Source: Basidiobolus meristosporus CBS 931.73
Lineage: Eukaryota; Basidiobolomycota; Basidiobolomycetes; Basidiobolales; Basidiobolaceae
Assembly: GCA_002104905.1 (NCBI GenBank)
Contig: MCFE01000763.1
Coordinates: 1-38,506 of the forward strand
Length of the DNA stretch: 38,506 nt
Direction of reading: 5' to 3'
Positions 19,436-28,950 of this stretch are shown one piece after another; position 1 is the stretch's first letter, and every line of letters begins with the position of its first letter. The position numbers were made by a program, and so were the translations under genes. A model generated the notes under the pieces. That model saw nothing but the letters and a program-made list of their open reading frames with translations, was not told the origin of the DNA and made no database searches.

Positions 19436-19463
19436 ACTTTGGATGTGTGATAAGCACCATTGG

Positions 19464-19889
19464 CTACATCGCTATCCTCAATGGCCTTTTGGCTGAAGGG
19501 GCTTGTCCAGACACCACCTCCCTAGAGAACCATGCGGGATTACAAACAGGAAAGCCATCACATGGATTCTTCATCTCTGTGGTGTTGTTCTCTTGCACAA
19601 TTGGCGTGGAAGCAAGTGCGCGGATGTGGTCAAGAGTAATCCCAATGGCCTTATCTATAGTGGAAGTAGCAAGCAAGAAAAATATATTTCTACATGCTTC
19701 AGCCAGTAGACAGGCCAGGCAAGATAAAATGATCAACAGTGACACTCTCCAAGTAGTGAAATTCAGAGAACTATAGTTGGCAAACTCAAAAGTCTGACAA
19801 ACAGGCTCCTTAAGATAAACGCACGCTGCAAGTGTGAGAGTATGTTGTGCTTTACACCACAACTGGTCATATCCATGGACTCCAAACAC
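19464..19889 (-). other. Open frame with one hydrophobic segment, unassigned
   Basis: A 141-codon minus-strand frame with a hydrophobic stretch (VSLLIILSCLACLLAEA) and a Cys-containing end. A 153-codon frame on the opposite strand overlaps it. No promoter, paralogue or family supports either one, so I cannot say which, if any, is coding. Confidence 0.15.
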
Positions 19890-20229
19890 TGCTAACTAAT
19901 CAATCATAATGATAGCATTGATGATGTCTTGTGGCTCCTTTGCTAGAGTCATCTCTATAAAATCCTTTAGAAAGCCTGGGAAAAGTCTTTAACTTTCACA
20001 GTTTCTCAGCTCTCCGAAAACACATGACATTTCCGCTAGTCCTCTCTGCATTGTAGAAAATGCAAAAGTACAACGCGGCAACAAGAAGCCAGAGGATTTT
20101 TTTTGGTACTCCATAGCATCCAATAGTTTTACCATCACCAGATGCATGAAGTACCAATGTAGACAGTATTGAGAGTTAATTAAGGAATTTATTGAATGCC
20201 TATCTACTTCTATACACAGATATTGCCCT

Positions 20230-20958
20230 TTAGAGGCTCGAGAACACCTTGATGGCATCCTCAGCGGTGGATCGTGCGCTTGCTGGGTTAGCTCCAGTGA
20301 CAACTCGGCCGTCAGTTTGTGTAAAATCGGCAAACGGAGTGGGGGGTGCCACATACTCGGCTCCAACAGCGGCCGCTCCTTCTTCGATTGTAGCCACATT
20401 GGCTGATTTGATAATATCAAGCAGGCTAAGCATCACCTCACCCTCCGTGGTGAACCCGGTGACCTTCTTGCCAGCAATGATGGATTTGCCTGTGGTGCTG
20501 TCAACGATGCCTGGGAGAATGGCTGGTCCATGACACACAGCTGAAACAACACCTCCACGCTTGTATATGTCCTCGGCAATATGCTGTAGGCCACGAGCCG
20601 TAGGGTAATCCCACAAGGTCGCGTGCCCGGCAGAGGCAAAGAATAGGCCATAGTCAGCAGGGTTGAGGTCCGACGCCTTGCGAAGATGTGAGTTCAGTTT
20701 GACATTGAATGGATGTGAAGGGTCGTTCAGCACCTTTTGATCATCCTCGGAGAGAAAGTCTTTCGACAAGGAGTGCTCATCGACTCCGTAGGTACCAGTC
20801 TCGGAGGCGAAGTCAACCTCGAACCCGGCCTCAACAAGCGCTTCGTAAGGATGCAATGCTTCCGTATAGAAAAGTCCAGTCTTACTACCATTGGCGTAGA
20901 AGGGCTCGTTATAGCTGGTGATGGCTAGTAGTGCTCTGCGTGGAAGGTTGGCTGGCAT
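20230..20958 (-). CDS. Hsp31-like DJ-1/PfpI family protein (glyoxalase III type), copy 1
   Basis: A 242-residue complete protein of the fungal Hsp31 type. The nucleophile elbow AVCHGP places Cys142 and His143, and the family Glu is Glu33 (TEALHP). SASGH-like FFASAGHATLWDYP (107-119) and VTGANPASA near the C-terminus are also typical. Members of this family convert methylglyoxal to lactate without glutathione and protect against carbonyl and oxidative stress. TATATAA at 21002-21008 is 45 bp upstream; AATAAA (minus strand) lies 37 bp downstream. It differs from the other two copies mainly after the first quarter (KASDL, ARGLQ, SLLDI). No signal peptide; cytosolic. Confidence 0.95.
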   Translation of the reverse strand: MPANLPRRALLAITSYNEPFYANGSKTGLFYTEALHPYEALVEAGFEVDFASETGTYGVDEHSLSKDFLSEDDQKVLNDPSHPFNVKLNSHLRKASDLNPADYGLFFASAGHATLWDYPTARGLQHIAEDIYKRGGVVSAVCHGPAILPGIVDSTTGKSIIAGKKVTGFTTEGEVMLSLLDIIKSANVATIEEGAAAVGAEYVAPPTPFADFTQTDGRVVTGANPASARSTAEDAIKVFSSL

Positions 20959-21001
20959 TGTAATTTAGTTCTGAATACCAAACCAGGTTCATCGAGTCAC
21001 G

Positions 21002-21008
21002 TTATATA
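21002..21008 (-). promoter_or_regulatory. TATA box of Hsp31-like copy 1
   Basis: TATATAA, 45 bp upstream of the ATG; conserved at the same distance in all three copies. Confidence 0.65.
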
Positions 21009-21228
21009 ATGGGCTCGTGAAACTGGATGACAAATTGATCGAAATTTCTGGCAAATGATCATTTTTTTTTGATGATGATCACTTATCAAGTAGTGAGATA
21101 CTGACCATTTTTGGTTAGAACTACGATGGCTTTCATGGTGTGTTATGTAATATACATCAAGCAGCGGGGGATAGACATGACCGCCTATGCTTTGATTATC
21201 TTTACGTTCTAGTTACGAATCTAATTTT

Positions 21229-21310
21229 GGGCTGAGTGTCTTCGGCGAGATGAAGGATTCAAATACGTTGCTTCCGTGGCTTTAGAAAGTCACTTATCGA
21301 GGTACAGTGC
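21229..21310 (-). pseudogene. Decayed 5' end of the hydrolase gene upstream of Hsp31-like copy 1
   Basis: The minus-strand sequence matches codons 1 to about 28 of the hydrolase at 32425 downward (VTF, then SPKTLSPK-like against LPKDTQPK), with stops and a lost start. The adjacent region (21310-21540) matches the hydrolase promoter region 32440-32670, including GGATGTCAGATCTGAGATAAT. Confidence 0.7.
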
Positions 21311-21544
21311 TTCGTTTACTGTCAGACTAGTTAGATTTCAGCTTACATGTACGTTACCTGTCGTCTGGCTATTTACGTAGCTAAATATTCATGAAGCCGT
21401 ATAGACTGCCACTTGGAAGAATCGAATCGTGATTGAGCACGCAAAATTTTATTGACACGTGACGCAATCACGGAGGTATTACAAAAGCTGGAACAGGTAA
21501 TGCTGAGGATGTCAGATCTGAGATAATACCACATTTCACTCAGT

Positions 21545-22155
21545 GCTTAGACCCACAGAGTCAATTCCCAACCGGGTAGGTTTCATGTAGCGATCCACTA
21601 GCTTGGATCAGCTTGTGGGTCTTTCCTCCAATAAGATACAACCTCTTGGGCTTTTGGCAAACTCGATTCCATACGTAATTCAAGATGTGATAGAAACATC
21701 TTCGTCGACTTCAACAACGCAGTGATTCTCACGTAAAGAAGGAAATCCCTTCGAACATTCCAAAATTCTGCCAAGTCTGCCAACCAATCTTGTATAAGCG
21801 GTACTTTATCCCGATTGCATACGAAATCCGAACCCAGTGCTTATGCCGGGGATGAGCAACTGCAGGAGGAGTTGTAGAAGTTTTCGGAAAAGTTGGTGAA
21901 AGCGAAGGTTTCTGTATAAAAGATGTAAACAAGCCAATTAATCATTAAAATATTGATGGAGTAACTACCATAGATGTGTAATAGCGTAATTCCTCAGAGT
22001 TATGAGCCACTAATTGACTTCTGACATCCTTGGTACCTGAACAAAGCAGGCCTGTCTATCAATCTGTTGATGATATTATTCTTATCTTCCACAGGGAACA
22101 CATTCCATACAACTTGCATGCATGCATACATAACTCTTGTCTTGGCTAAGGTTGC
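21545..22155. other. Unassigned decayed coding remnants
   Basis: Minus-strand frames 21729-21932 and 21598-21783 overlap and look like one sequence split by a frameshift (YKIGWQTWQNFG / FLLYVRITALLKSTKM). A third small frame at 22000-22188 starts at an ATG (FRYFPMFATLAKTRVMYACM). None is recognised and none has a promoter I can point to. Confidence 0.25.
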
Positions 22156-22230
22156 AAACATGGGAAAATAGCGGAATATGAAATGCATGTTTCAATGTTA
22201 CAGCGCTTGATATTTTATAGGTCGAAATTA
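22155..22230. repeat. Segment duplicated at 33650-33725
   Basis: About 75 bp (AAATAGCGGAATATGAAATGC, then TTTCAATGTTAC and GCTTGATATT) occurs again next to a hydrolase 3' relic at 33.65 kb. Confidence 0.75.
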
Positions 22231-22679
22231 CCACTATCCCCGGAGTATATATCACTCAATTATTACCACTGTACTTGACCAAGTAGGCAGCATTGTCAAG
22301 GAGTATCAAACTGTAGATCTTTGTGTGTGTTTTCATTTTTGTGATTAGGGTTGTTGCTCCATAACAAAACCGCCATGATCTCAACTTGGACTATGCAAAG
22401 AAACACACACATATTACCCTGTCTCACTGGAAGATAAAGTAAGCAAAGATTTCAATTTCCTTTTTCCATCAAACTTAAACTTCATACCAGCCTAATCTCG
22501 GGACCAAGTAGGCAGATTAGGACGTAAATGTTGTAGTTGAGGCTAGAAAGGTTGAAAGCCATATACTACTGATGTAGTTTCTTAACTAATGTACATAGTG
22601 AAGGGTCATTCTACGATAGCAGGTAGGAAAGGTTAGATAATTCATAAGAGCCAAGTACTGGATTGAGTGGCACTAATAC

Positions 22680-22810
22680 CTAATGCATCAATCCTCTGGA
22701 AGTTGACCTCGTCTAAGGTGGTGAGGTAGGATACGGCACTTTTGAGGTTCTTCAAGATATCTTGGGAGGCCTTCACTCTAACCCTGATAGGCGGCATCAA
22801 AAGTATGAGA
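22680..22810 (-). pseudogene. Alpha/beta-hydrolase fragment (relic 2)
   Basis: Matches 32098-32245 of the intact hydrolase (GACCTCGTCTAAGGTGGTGAG, GGGAGGCCTTCACTCT) with small deletions. Only about 40 codons survive and the frame is broken. Confidence 0.75.
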
Positions 22811-22958
22811 TAATATCATTTTGTTCGGTAAGAAGTATGAACATTGACACTCAATCCCCATCACTAGATATGACTGTACTCGCTCTAGTTACTATCCTCA
22901 AGTTTTGGTTAAATGCATACCGTTCCACATACTCTGCATTGGTTGGACTTCAAAACAT

Positions 22959-23291
22959 TCACCATAATGATTTCCCGTACTGTAAGAACTGCCAGTGAAA
23001 AGCCTTACATGGCCAACTGAATCCGAAAGATACACCTCGTAGTCTCCCTTGGAAGGCAATCTTCACAACCTTCTTCAGCATGCTGACACAGTAGCACAAA
23101 AGCCAAACCAGTATTTTACCCGATATCCAGTGGATTGCTAGGTAGGATGCAATTGTGAACAACAAACATATTGTCAGCCGCAATCCCGTATACAAACCGT
23201 GCCGATAAAAATCATTCTTAGCATTATGTTGATGCCGAGTATTCTTCAACATGCAACTAGTCATGCCGTGGCTTTTTAGCTTCTGCTTCAA
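22959..23291 (-). other. Open frame with two hydrophobic segments, possible last exon
   Basis: A 110-codon minus-strand frame without a starting ATG; internal ATGs are available at codons 10 and 14. It has two hydrophobic stretches (TICLLFTIASYLAI and ILVWLLCYCV) followed by basic residues. CTTAATTTGAAGCAG just upstream could be a branch point and 3' splice site. Not recognised; it may be a fragment of a membrane protein. Confidence 0.25.
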
Positions 23292-23674
23292 ATTAAGTAA
23301 CGAGAAAACGAATAAAGATTGTCATTCCTGAGTCTGAGCATATCGAGGGTTTGTTTATTGTCAATAAATAAGTGGGGAATGATAATATTTGAAAAGTCCA
23401 TTGATATGAGGCACAGATACGTGAATAGTTAGGTCTGCTAGATATATCTATCAAACTATTCAGTTTTGAAATTGTTACTGAACAGGAGTAGCAATCTGTG
23501 GAGCTTTCATGGTTAGGGCAAACAAAGCTATGGCCCCCAATGGTAGTACTTAAGGTTAGTTCACCTACCAATACAATGACTATGTACGTTGTATTTGCTT
23601 ATTTTATTTGCATAGAAGGTTGTTGCTCTCTTTACAATGAACAAGGATTACATATTATACACATGGACAGCCTC
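23292..23674. other. Intergenic stretch 3' of Hsp31-like copy 2
   Basis: No supported gene. The AATAAA signal for the 23675 gene (minus strand) is at 23603-23608. Confidence 0.45.
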
Positions 23675-24403
23675 TCAAAGACTTGAGAACACTTTGATAG
23701 CATTCACCGCAGTAGATTTGGCACTTGCAGGGTTAGCGCCAGTGACCACACGACCATCAGTCTGAGTAAAGTCGGCAAAAGGAGTAGGGGGTGCCACATA
23801 CTCTGCCCCGACCGCCGCTGCTCCTTCCTCGATTGTAGCCACATTGGCCGATTTGATCAGCTCAAGCAGATTTAGCATTTCCTCACCCTCAGTGGTGAAC
23901 CCAGTAACCTTTTTGCCAGCAATGATGGACTTACCAGTGGTACTATCCATGATACCTGGGAGAATGGCGGGTCCATGACATACAGCCGAAACCACACCCC
24001 CGCGCTTATAAATGTCTTCAGCAATATGCTGCAGGTGACGAGCTGTAGGATAATCCCACAGGGTTGCGTGGCCAGCAGAGGCAAAGAACAGCCCGTAGTC
24101 AGCAGGGTTGAGATCTTCCGCCTTGTAAAGCTGCGAGTTCAGTTTGACATTGAATGGATGTGAAGGGTCGGCCAGCACCTTTTGATCATCTTCGGACAGG
24201 AAATCCTTAGAGAGGGAGTGCTCATCCACTCCGTAGGTACCAGTCTCGGACGCAAAGTCGACCTCAAACCCGGCCTCAACAAGCGCTTCGTAAGGATGCA
24301 ATGCTTCGGTGTAAAACAGTCCGGTTTTACTGCCGTTGGCGTAGAAGGGCTCGTTATAGCTGGTGATGGCTAGTAGTGCTCTGCGTGGAAGGTTGGCTGG
24401 CAT
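23675..24403 (-). CDS. Hsp31-like DJ-1/PfpI family protein (glyoxalase III type), copy 2
   Basis: 242 residues, intact, with Cys142-His143 and Glu33. Its body shares residues with copy 3 (YKAEDL, ARHLQ, GIMD, EEMLNLLEL, SAKSTAV) rather than copy 1. Its first about 22 codons and about 550 bp of upstream DNA are close to identical to copy 1. The gene is therefore a mosaic, with the switch near 24336. TATATAA at 24447-24453 is 44 bp from the ATG. The predicted reaction is glutathione-independent removal of methylglyoxal in the cytosol. Confidence 0.95.
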   Translation of the reverse strand: MPANLPRRALLAITSYNEPFYANGSKTGLFYTEALHPYEALVEAGFEVDFASETGTYGVDEHSLSKDFLSEDDQKVLADPSHPFNVKLNSQLYKAEDLNPADYGLFFASAGHATLWDYPTARHLQHIAEDIYKRGGVVSAVCHGPAILPGIMDSTTGKSIIAGKKVTGFTTEGEEMLNLLELIKSANVATIEEGAAAVGAEYVAPPTPFADFTQTDGRVVTGANPASAKSTAVNAIKVFSSL

Positions 24404-24446
24404 TGTAATTTAGTTCTGAATACCAAACCAGGTTCATCGAGTCACG

Positions 24447-24453
24447 TTATATA
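24447..24453 (-). promoter_or_regulatory. TATA box of Hsp31-like copy 2
   Basis: TATATAA, 44 bp upstream of the ATG at 24403. Confidence 0.65.
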
Positions 24454-24671
24454 ATGGGCTCGTGAAACTGGATGACAAATTGATCGAAATTTCTGGCAAA
24501 TGATCATTTTTTTTGATGATGATCACTTATCAAGTAGTTGAGATACTGACCATTTTTGGTTAGAACTACGATGGCTTTCATGGTGTGTTATGTAATGCAC
24601 ATCAAGCAGCGGAGTTAGACATGACCGCCTATGCTTTGATTATCTTTACGTTCTAGTTACGAATCTACTTT

Positions 24672-24755
24672 TGGGCTGAGTGGCTTCGGGGAGATGAAGG
24701 ATTCAAATACGTTGCTTCCGTGGCTTTAGAAAGTCACTTATCGAGGTACAGTGCT
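24672..24755 (-). pseudogene. Decayed 5' end of the hydrolase gene upstream of Hsp31-like copy 2
   Basis: Same relic as at 21229-21310, about 98% identical to it, at the same distance from the Hsp31-like start. Sequence further upstream (24925-25130) matches 32690-32870 beyond the intact hydrolase. Confidence 0.7.
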
Positions 24756-25301
24756 TCGTTTACTGTCAGACTAGTTAGATTTCAGCTTACATGCTAAATG
24801 TACGTTACCTGTCGTCTAGCTATTTACGTAGCTAAATATTCGTGAAGCCGTATAGACTGCCACTTGGAAGAATCGAATCGTGATTGAGCACGCAAAATTT
24901 TATTGACACGTGACGCAATCACGGAGGTAATGTGAGATAATACTGATTCGTCCGGCGCTTGCATTGTTTGTAAGTATAGATGAACTGATTCCATATCGAC
25001 ATTGACTGCCAATGTCATTAACCGGCGTGACACTGCAAGTCACTATACCTGCTAGTAGTTCACGCTTGGACGATTATCGCATAATTTTGGTTAAATAGCA
25101 CTCACTCCACTTACGCTGAGTATTCAACCATGGTATTATTAACTACGTTAGTCTTGAAAGTTACATTGTGTGTGGTGTACAGGGTATTGGGTCATGGATG
25201 TTGGTTATCGTTAAGATAACTGTCGTTTGCTATTGCTTCAGTGCATGTGGGATTTCATTTGCTGTTTATTGATTATCTATATGTTGGTGCTAGTCTTTAC
25301 T

Positions 25302-25990
25302 TCAGCACTGGCTCCTCTCAAGATGGGTGTTGGGAGGGTTAATCACACTACATAGTGGTGAAACATATCCATCTGCTGGCTTGGGAGACAAAGCCAAGGT
25401 ACTGAGGATTCCGTTGCTTAGCATATTGGTAGTTGCTGGGACAATCAATCCATCTGAGCTAGGATTTGATAGGCTTCGGTAGACACACACACGCTCTCCA
25501 CGGCAGTTAGCCTCACTGAAGAAGCAGAAAGTATTCTCAGCGAAAGGACTGAAATTCATGACTCCCACATTGGGCTTGGGCGATATGTTGTAGCATTGGT
25601 TGATCTTTGGATAATACAACTGATAGGTAGATCCATAGGCGCCATCCTCTCCGTTACAATAGCCCATGACTCCGTTGGGAATGGAGTTAGGGGACACAGA
25701 GGTCTCGCTATCATCAACCTGGTAGTTAGTTTCGTTCATTGGATACTCCCAGTCAAGTCTGCTTCGGAGGAAAGCACGGCCGAATACCAAGTGGGATAGT
25801 TCATACTATTGATCAGGCATTGATGTGTTACACTTGTGAATGGCAGGTTAGGCGGAAACTCCTCCACAATAGGGGAGTATGTCAAGGGAGGAAGTAGTCC
25901 GTTTGTGCCAATCTTAGGGTCCAGAGGCTTGCTTGTTACAGAGGCGGCAAGTACACCCAGAATAGCGAGGTCAGTTATACGGAAAAGCAT
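25302..25990 (-). CDS. Secreted Cys-rich protein with one intron, crystallin-like motif
   Basis: Two overlapping frames become one if an intron at 25831-25719 is removed. Exon 1 is 25990-25832 (53 codons) and exon 2 is 25718-25302 (138 codons plus stop), giving 191 residues. Residues 1-20 are a signal peptide (MLFRITDLAILGVLAASVTS), followed by KPLD, similar to the MLFR...PLD start of family C. Exon 2 has seven cysteines, including NQCYNI, TFCFFSEANCRGERVCVYR and the last residue. The FCFFSEANCRG stretch resembles the beta/gamma-crystallin-type motif of small secreted fungal proteins; this assignment is tentative. TATAAAA at 26022-26028 is 32 bp upstream. If there is no intron, this is a frameshifted pseudogene. 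Confidence 0.7.
25719..25831 (-). other. Predicted spliceosomal intron (113 nt)
   Basis: Starts GTAACA, ends ACTAAC-TACCAG: a good branch point 7 nt before the CAG. It is phase 0 and links the signal-peptide frame (ends PFTS) to the Cys-rich frame (starts VDDSE). The alternative donor GTGCTT, giving a 59-nt intron, is also frame-compatible but a poorer site. Confidence 0.6.
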
Positions 25991-26021
25991 TGTTATGGCA
26001 GCATACCATGCTACGTTTCTC

Positions 26022-26028
26022 TTTTATA
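26022..26028 (-). promoter_or_regulatory. TATA box of the intron-containing gene
   Basis: TATAAAA, 32 bp upstream of the ATG at 25990. Confidence 0.6.
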
Positions 26029-26078
26029 TTGGTTCCCCAAACCTCAGTTACTAGTAGGAAAATTTTTGGAAGAATTGT

Positions 26079-26168
26079 CTATCTCAAAGTATTCCAAAGA
26101 GAAGGTTTAGTGCTGGTAATTGCCTATCAGAAAGTGTTCCAAAGAGAAGGCTTAGTACTGGTGGAAGC
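26079..26168. repeat. Direct repeat, two 45-bp units
   Basis: Units 26079-26123 and 26124-26168 share CTATC, then TTCCAAAGAGAAGG and TTAGTRCTGGT. They lie 50-140 bp upstream of the TATA box of the intron-containing gene, so they could be duplicated upstream regulatory sequence. Confidence 0.75.
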
Positions 26169-26169
26169 T

Positions 26170-26710
26170 TGTCTGATAGCGGAATCTGATTGCGCTCGAA
26201 GTCTTGAGTTCGATTTTCCTGGGTTTTTTCTTTGAGTCGAGCAAGTTTATCCGAGGGAACATAGCGGCTGGAGTAATATGGTAATTACCAACTAGTAGCA
26301 GCAATAACTTTCCAGTGTTTTGGCTTCCAGATCCATACACCAATTACAAAACTTCTCTGGTTAATGCGATTTCGCCCCCGCAACATTCGCCAAGATGGAA
26401 AGTGCCGGAATTAAGTTACGAGTAGTTCCTGCTTATAGTAATGTCTTGTGTAGCTAAATCAATTTACCTCAATATGGAGATATCCTACACTTAGCACACA
26501 CCGGTTTGGCTATTTATGGTTGGATGGTGTCAATACGAAAAATAAGGCAACAGGGATGAAGGAATGGGGGTAGTAAAAAACTCTGAAAGAGATTTACTGA
26601 TTTATATGGTCAGTTATTGCAACTAAGCTGCTACCTTCATTGAGATGAAAGGATGTGGATATTGGTGTCACTATATTAGTTGACGAGGTTAGTAGGAATA
26701 TAGTAAATAG
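26170..26710. other. Intergenic stretch, nothing identified
   Basis: About 540 bp with no supported gene or RNA. Confidence 0.45.

Positions 26711-26742
<32 letters not shown>
26711..26742. repeat. (TA)n microsatellite
   Basis: Alternating TA for about 32 bp with one TG interruption near its left end. Confidence 0.9.
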
Positions 26743-27129
26743 ATAGAATTCATCTAATAATTATCTATCACTGAAAAATGCCATCTTGCAAACAAAATCT
26801 TAAGCATTTTTCTTTTCATTGCTTGCTGATTTATAATGTGAATTTGTAGCAATATAGATTGATATTTTGATTGGTATTTTGATTTGATTTTTCAATGATA
26901 GTTGGGTAACAACAAGCTGTCAGAATGTGCAAACCGTCCTTTAGCGTACTGGGAATGTACTATATACATAATCCTGTAAAGTACAGTCGTAACGATACCG
27001 AGCTGCAGATGCTTCCTATTTATAGGGGAAAAAATCGAAAAAATTTTCCCTTATTTCGTGGCCAAATCCCACAATATTAGAAGAGACAAAAAAATCTGTA
27101 TTATATATACTGCTCCGTACTGGAAACAT

Positions 27130-27520
27130 TGACTATGAAATAACCAACTACGTAAGAACAGTGCCATTCCTGTGTGCACGCATCAAGCCCTTGCTTGAGA
27201 AGTCGTAGTATGAGTCGTTTTGCGTCTCACGAATACTACAATCGTATTTCGGCTTAGACCAAAAATCATGTTTACGGCAATTTAACTCCCAATATCGATA
27301 CACTTATTTTACAGTTCGATGCAGCAACTACACAAACATTTAAAATGGCGTTTACAAAGGCTCACTGACATCCCAAAGTAGGGACCTACCGATTCTCCAA
27401 TACGGTAGTTGATACATAACGCTGATTGAACTGTTGCATGCACTATTTCACCCTTGCTACCAACCAAATGTGAAGTGTCCCTGTTCCTTCGATGTCTGTC
27501 GTTGTAGGTTATCAATTCTT
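27130..27520 (-). pseudogene. Family L relic, best preserved copy
   Basis: The minus strand reads HLVGSKGEIVHATVQSALCI in one stretch. After a region with stops it reads YRYWELNCRKHDFWSKPKYD continuing into CSIRETQNDSYYDF, ending at TAG (about 27150). The two parts may be exons of a spliced gene or pieces of a dead one. All three copies have a stop directly before the second part. Confidence 0.4.
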
Positions 27521-27639
27521 TTTGGACTGGTGCACTGTGTCTACCATGGATTGATAGTCTGTGAGACTGTGAGAGTAGGGTAGTCGCGCAAGGAGGGTTT
27601 ATTTGTTTTGCCTACTCAATATTCTCTGTTTAGGTTGAT

Positions 27640-27935
27640 TTATCTGTATTTTGTCACGAGGCCTTTAGTGCCGTTGGCATTAGTAATGTTCAGGTTATCG
27701 TGCTTTCTGATCACGGTGGTGAAAGCCTGGCGCAATAACGGGGATTGGACATTGGGCGTCTTAACGACAGGTAAAGCTCGAGTGTTTTGGTAGTAATCGG
27801 CTGCATACTGTGCACATGGTGAGATGCGATAATGAGCCCTTCTATACTCGCGAGTGCGTGGAAAAGAACAGGGGCAGCAACGGCTACATGATTTGTGGCA
27901 AGGCCTGGAATCACTGCTACGGTAACAAAGCGCAT
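27640..27935 (-). pseudogene. Broken, truncated copy of secreted protein family A
   Basis: The ATG (27935) and signal peptide (MRFVTVAVIPGLATNHVAVA) are in one frame, and the rest (TREYRRAHYRISPCAQYAAD onward) is in another, because a deletion removed the GCSSPC segment. The C-terminal 70 residues are also deleted after KGLVTKYR. It shares DYY (fourth Cys lost) with the 13.5 kb copy. Confidence 0.75.
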
Positions 27936-28158
27936 GTGGAGAAACAGTTGAATAATGAATTTGTGTACTGGGTAAATTCCTATTATGTATAGCATAGCTC
28001 ACCTTTCCTTGACTAATCAGGTCATTACTCATACCCTCAGTATTTTACAAACGTTTCCATAGTTTCTTATTTTTTCAATTTCCTTCCATTATTTTGTGGA
28101 GCTCATCATGACTAAACCTGATATGTGTAGTTACATGGCTTTTGTCTTTATTCTATTG

Positions 28159-28689
28159 CTAATCTGAGTATTTGTTTCCACTGAAATATCTAACTTTGAA
28201 GTGGCGACGAGCAGATCTCTTATACTTCTTGTACCCACCTCTAAGCGCACGCGCTGCTGGCTGAGTGATGATAATTTGTGGCTGTTGCTGCTTGGGCTGG
28301 TACAAGGTTTGATCAATGACTTGCGCTTGGTCGAATTGGTTTGAGTTGGACAAGGCATTGGCTTTACTGGAGGAATGGCCATTGATTTTGTCCAGCAAGG
28401 CTTGGGATGGTTGAAGATTGGAAATATCGAACCCTTGCAACCCAGAGAATCCTGGCTGCTCACCCGAAGTCTCGCTTGTCTGCATTGGAGCACTCATCTC
28501 TGAATCATCCCCCTCCTCAGTTGACGGCTGGTATTCTTGACTGGGGGCCGAGGTGTCCTGATAACAAGCACCCTGTTGTTCGACGCATGGCTCATTGGTG
28601 AAGGCTACCTGGGAGTCACCGAGTGGGGTAGCGGAGATTGCTTGCAACGAAGCGATGGCGGAAACTAGCAAGAGGAAGGAAAGCTGCAT
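28159..28689 (-). CDS. Secreted protein with acidic/Gln-rich middle and basic tail, family B, second intact copy
   Basis: As for 4322-4846, I use the second in-frame ATG (28689) because TATAAA (28725-28730) is only 15 bp before the first (28710). This gives 176 residues. It differs from the 4.3 kb copy at very few positions (for example SAPM for SEPM, V for A in the signal peptide) and ends KYSD instead of RH. All features are kept: signal peptide, two cysteines (35, 42), acidic region, Gln-rich segment and basic tail with KKYKR and RR. The coding region is near-identical while the neighbouring A genes have clearly diverged, pointing to recent gene conversion or strong constraint. Confidence 0.8.
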   Translation of the reverse strand: MQLSFLLLVSAIASLQAISATPLGDSQVAFTNEPCVEQQGACYQDTSAPSQEYQPSTEEGDDSEMSAPMQTSETSGEQPGFSGLQGFDISNLQPSQALLDKINGHSSSKANALSNSNQFDQAQVIDQTLYQPKQQQPQIIITQPAARALRGGYKKYKRSARRHFKVRYFSGNKYSD

Positions 28690-28724
28690 GACTGGCTGGT
28701 GGAGTCTCATGCGAACTTCCCCGA

Positions 28725-28730
28725 TTTATA
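28725..28730 (-). promoter_or_regulatory. TATA box of family B, second copy
   Basis: TATAAA, 36 bp from the chosen ATG and 15 bp from the upstream in-frame ATG. Confidence 0.6.
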
Positions 28731-28950
28731 TCACCTTCTCGATCCCACTCTATTAGGCTTCGTTCATAGCACTAGCTTTATGCAACATAGATTGATTTAG
28801 CCTGGTTGCCTCGCCAGTTGCTACTTAAAACATGACCCCAAACCTTATGCCTAGCTAGTGATTCTCGTAAGTGAGACAGTGCATATACGAAACACCACTC
28901 TAGTGCACTTTGCGGGGGCGCTGCATATCCAATACCAAACGAGATAATCC

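Noticed and set aside
19503-19709. Third overlapping frame in the 19.5 kb region
   Set aside because: Three frames on two strands overlap with no homology or promoter, so none can be preferred.
20249-20533. A 94-codon plus-strand frame, repeated at 33890-34174
   Set aside because: Antisense shadow of the Hsp31-like gene, whose catalytic motifs leave no doubt about the coding strand.
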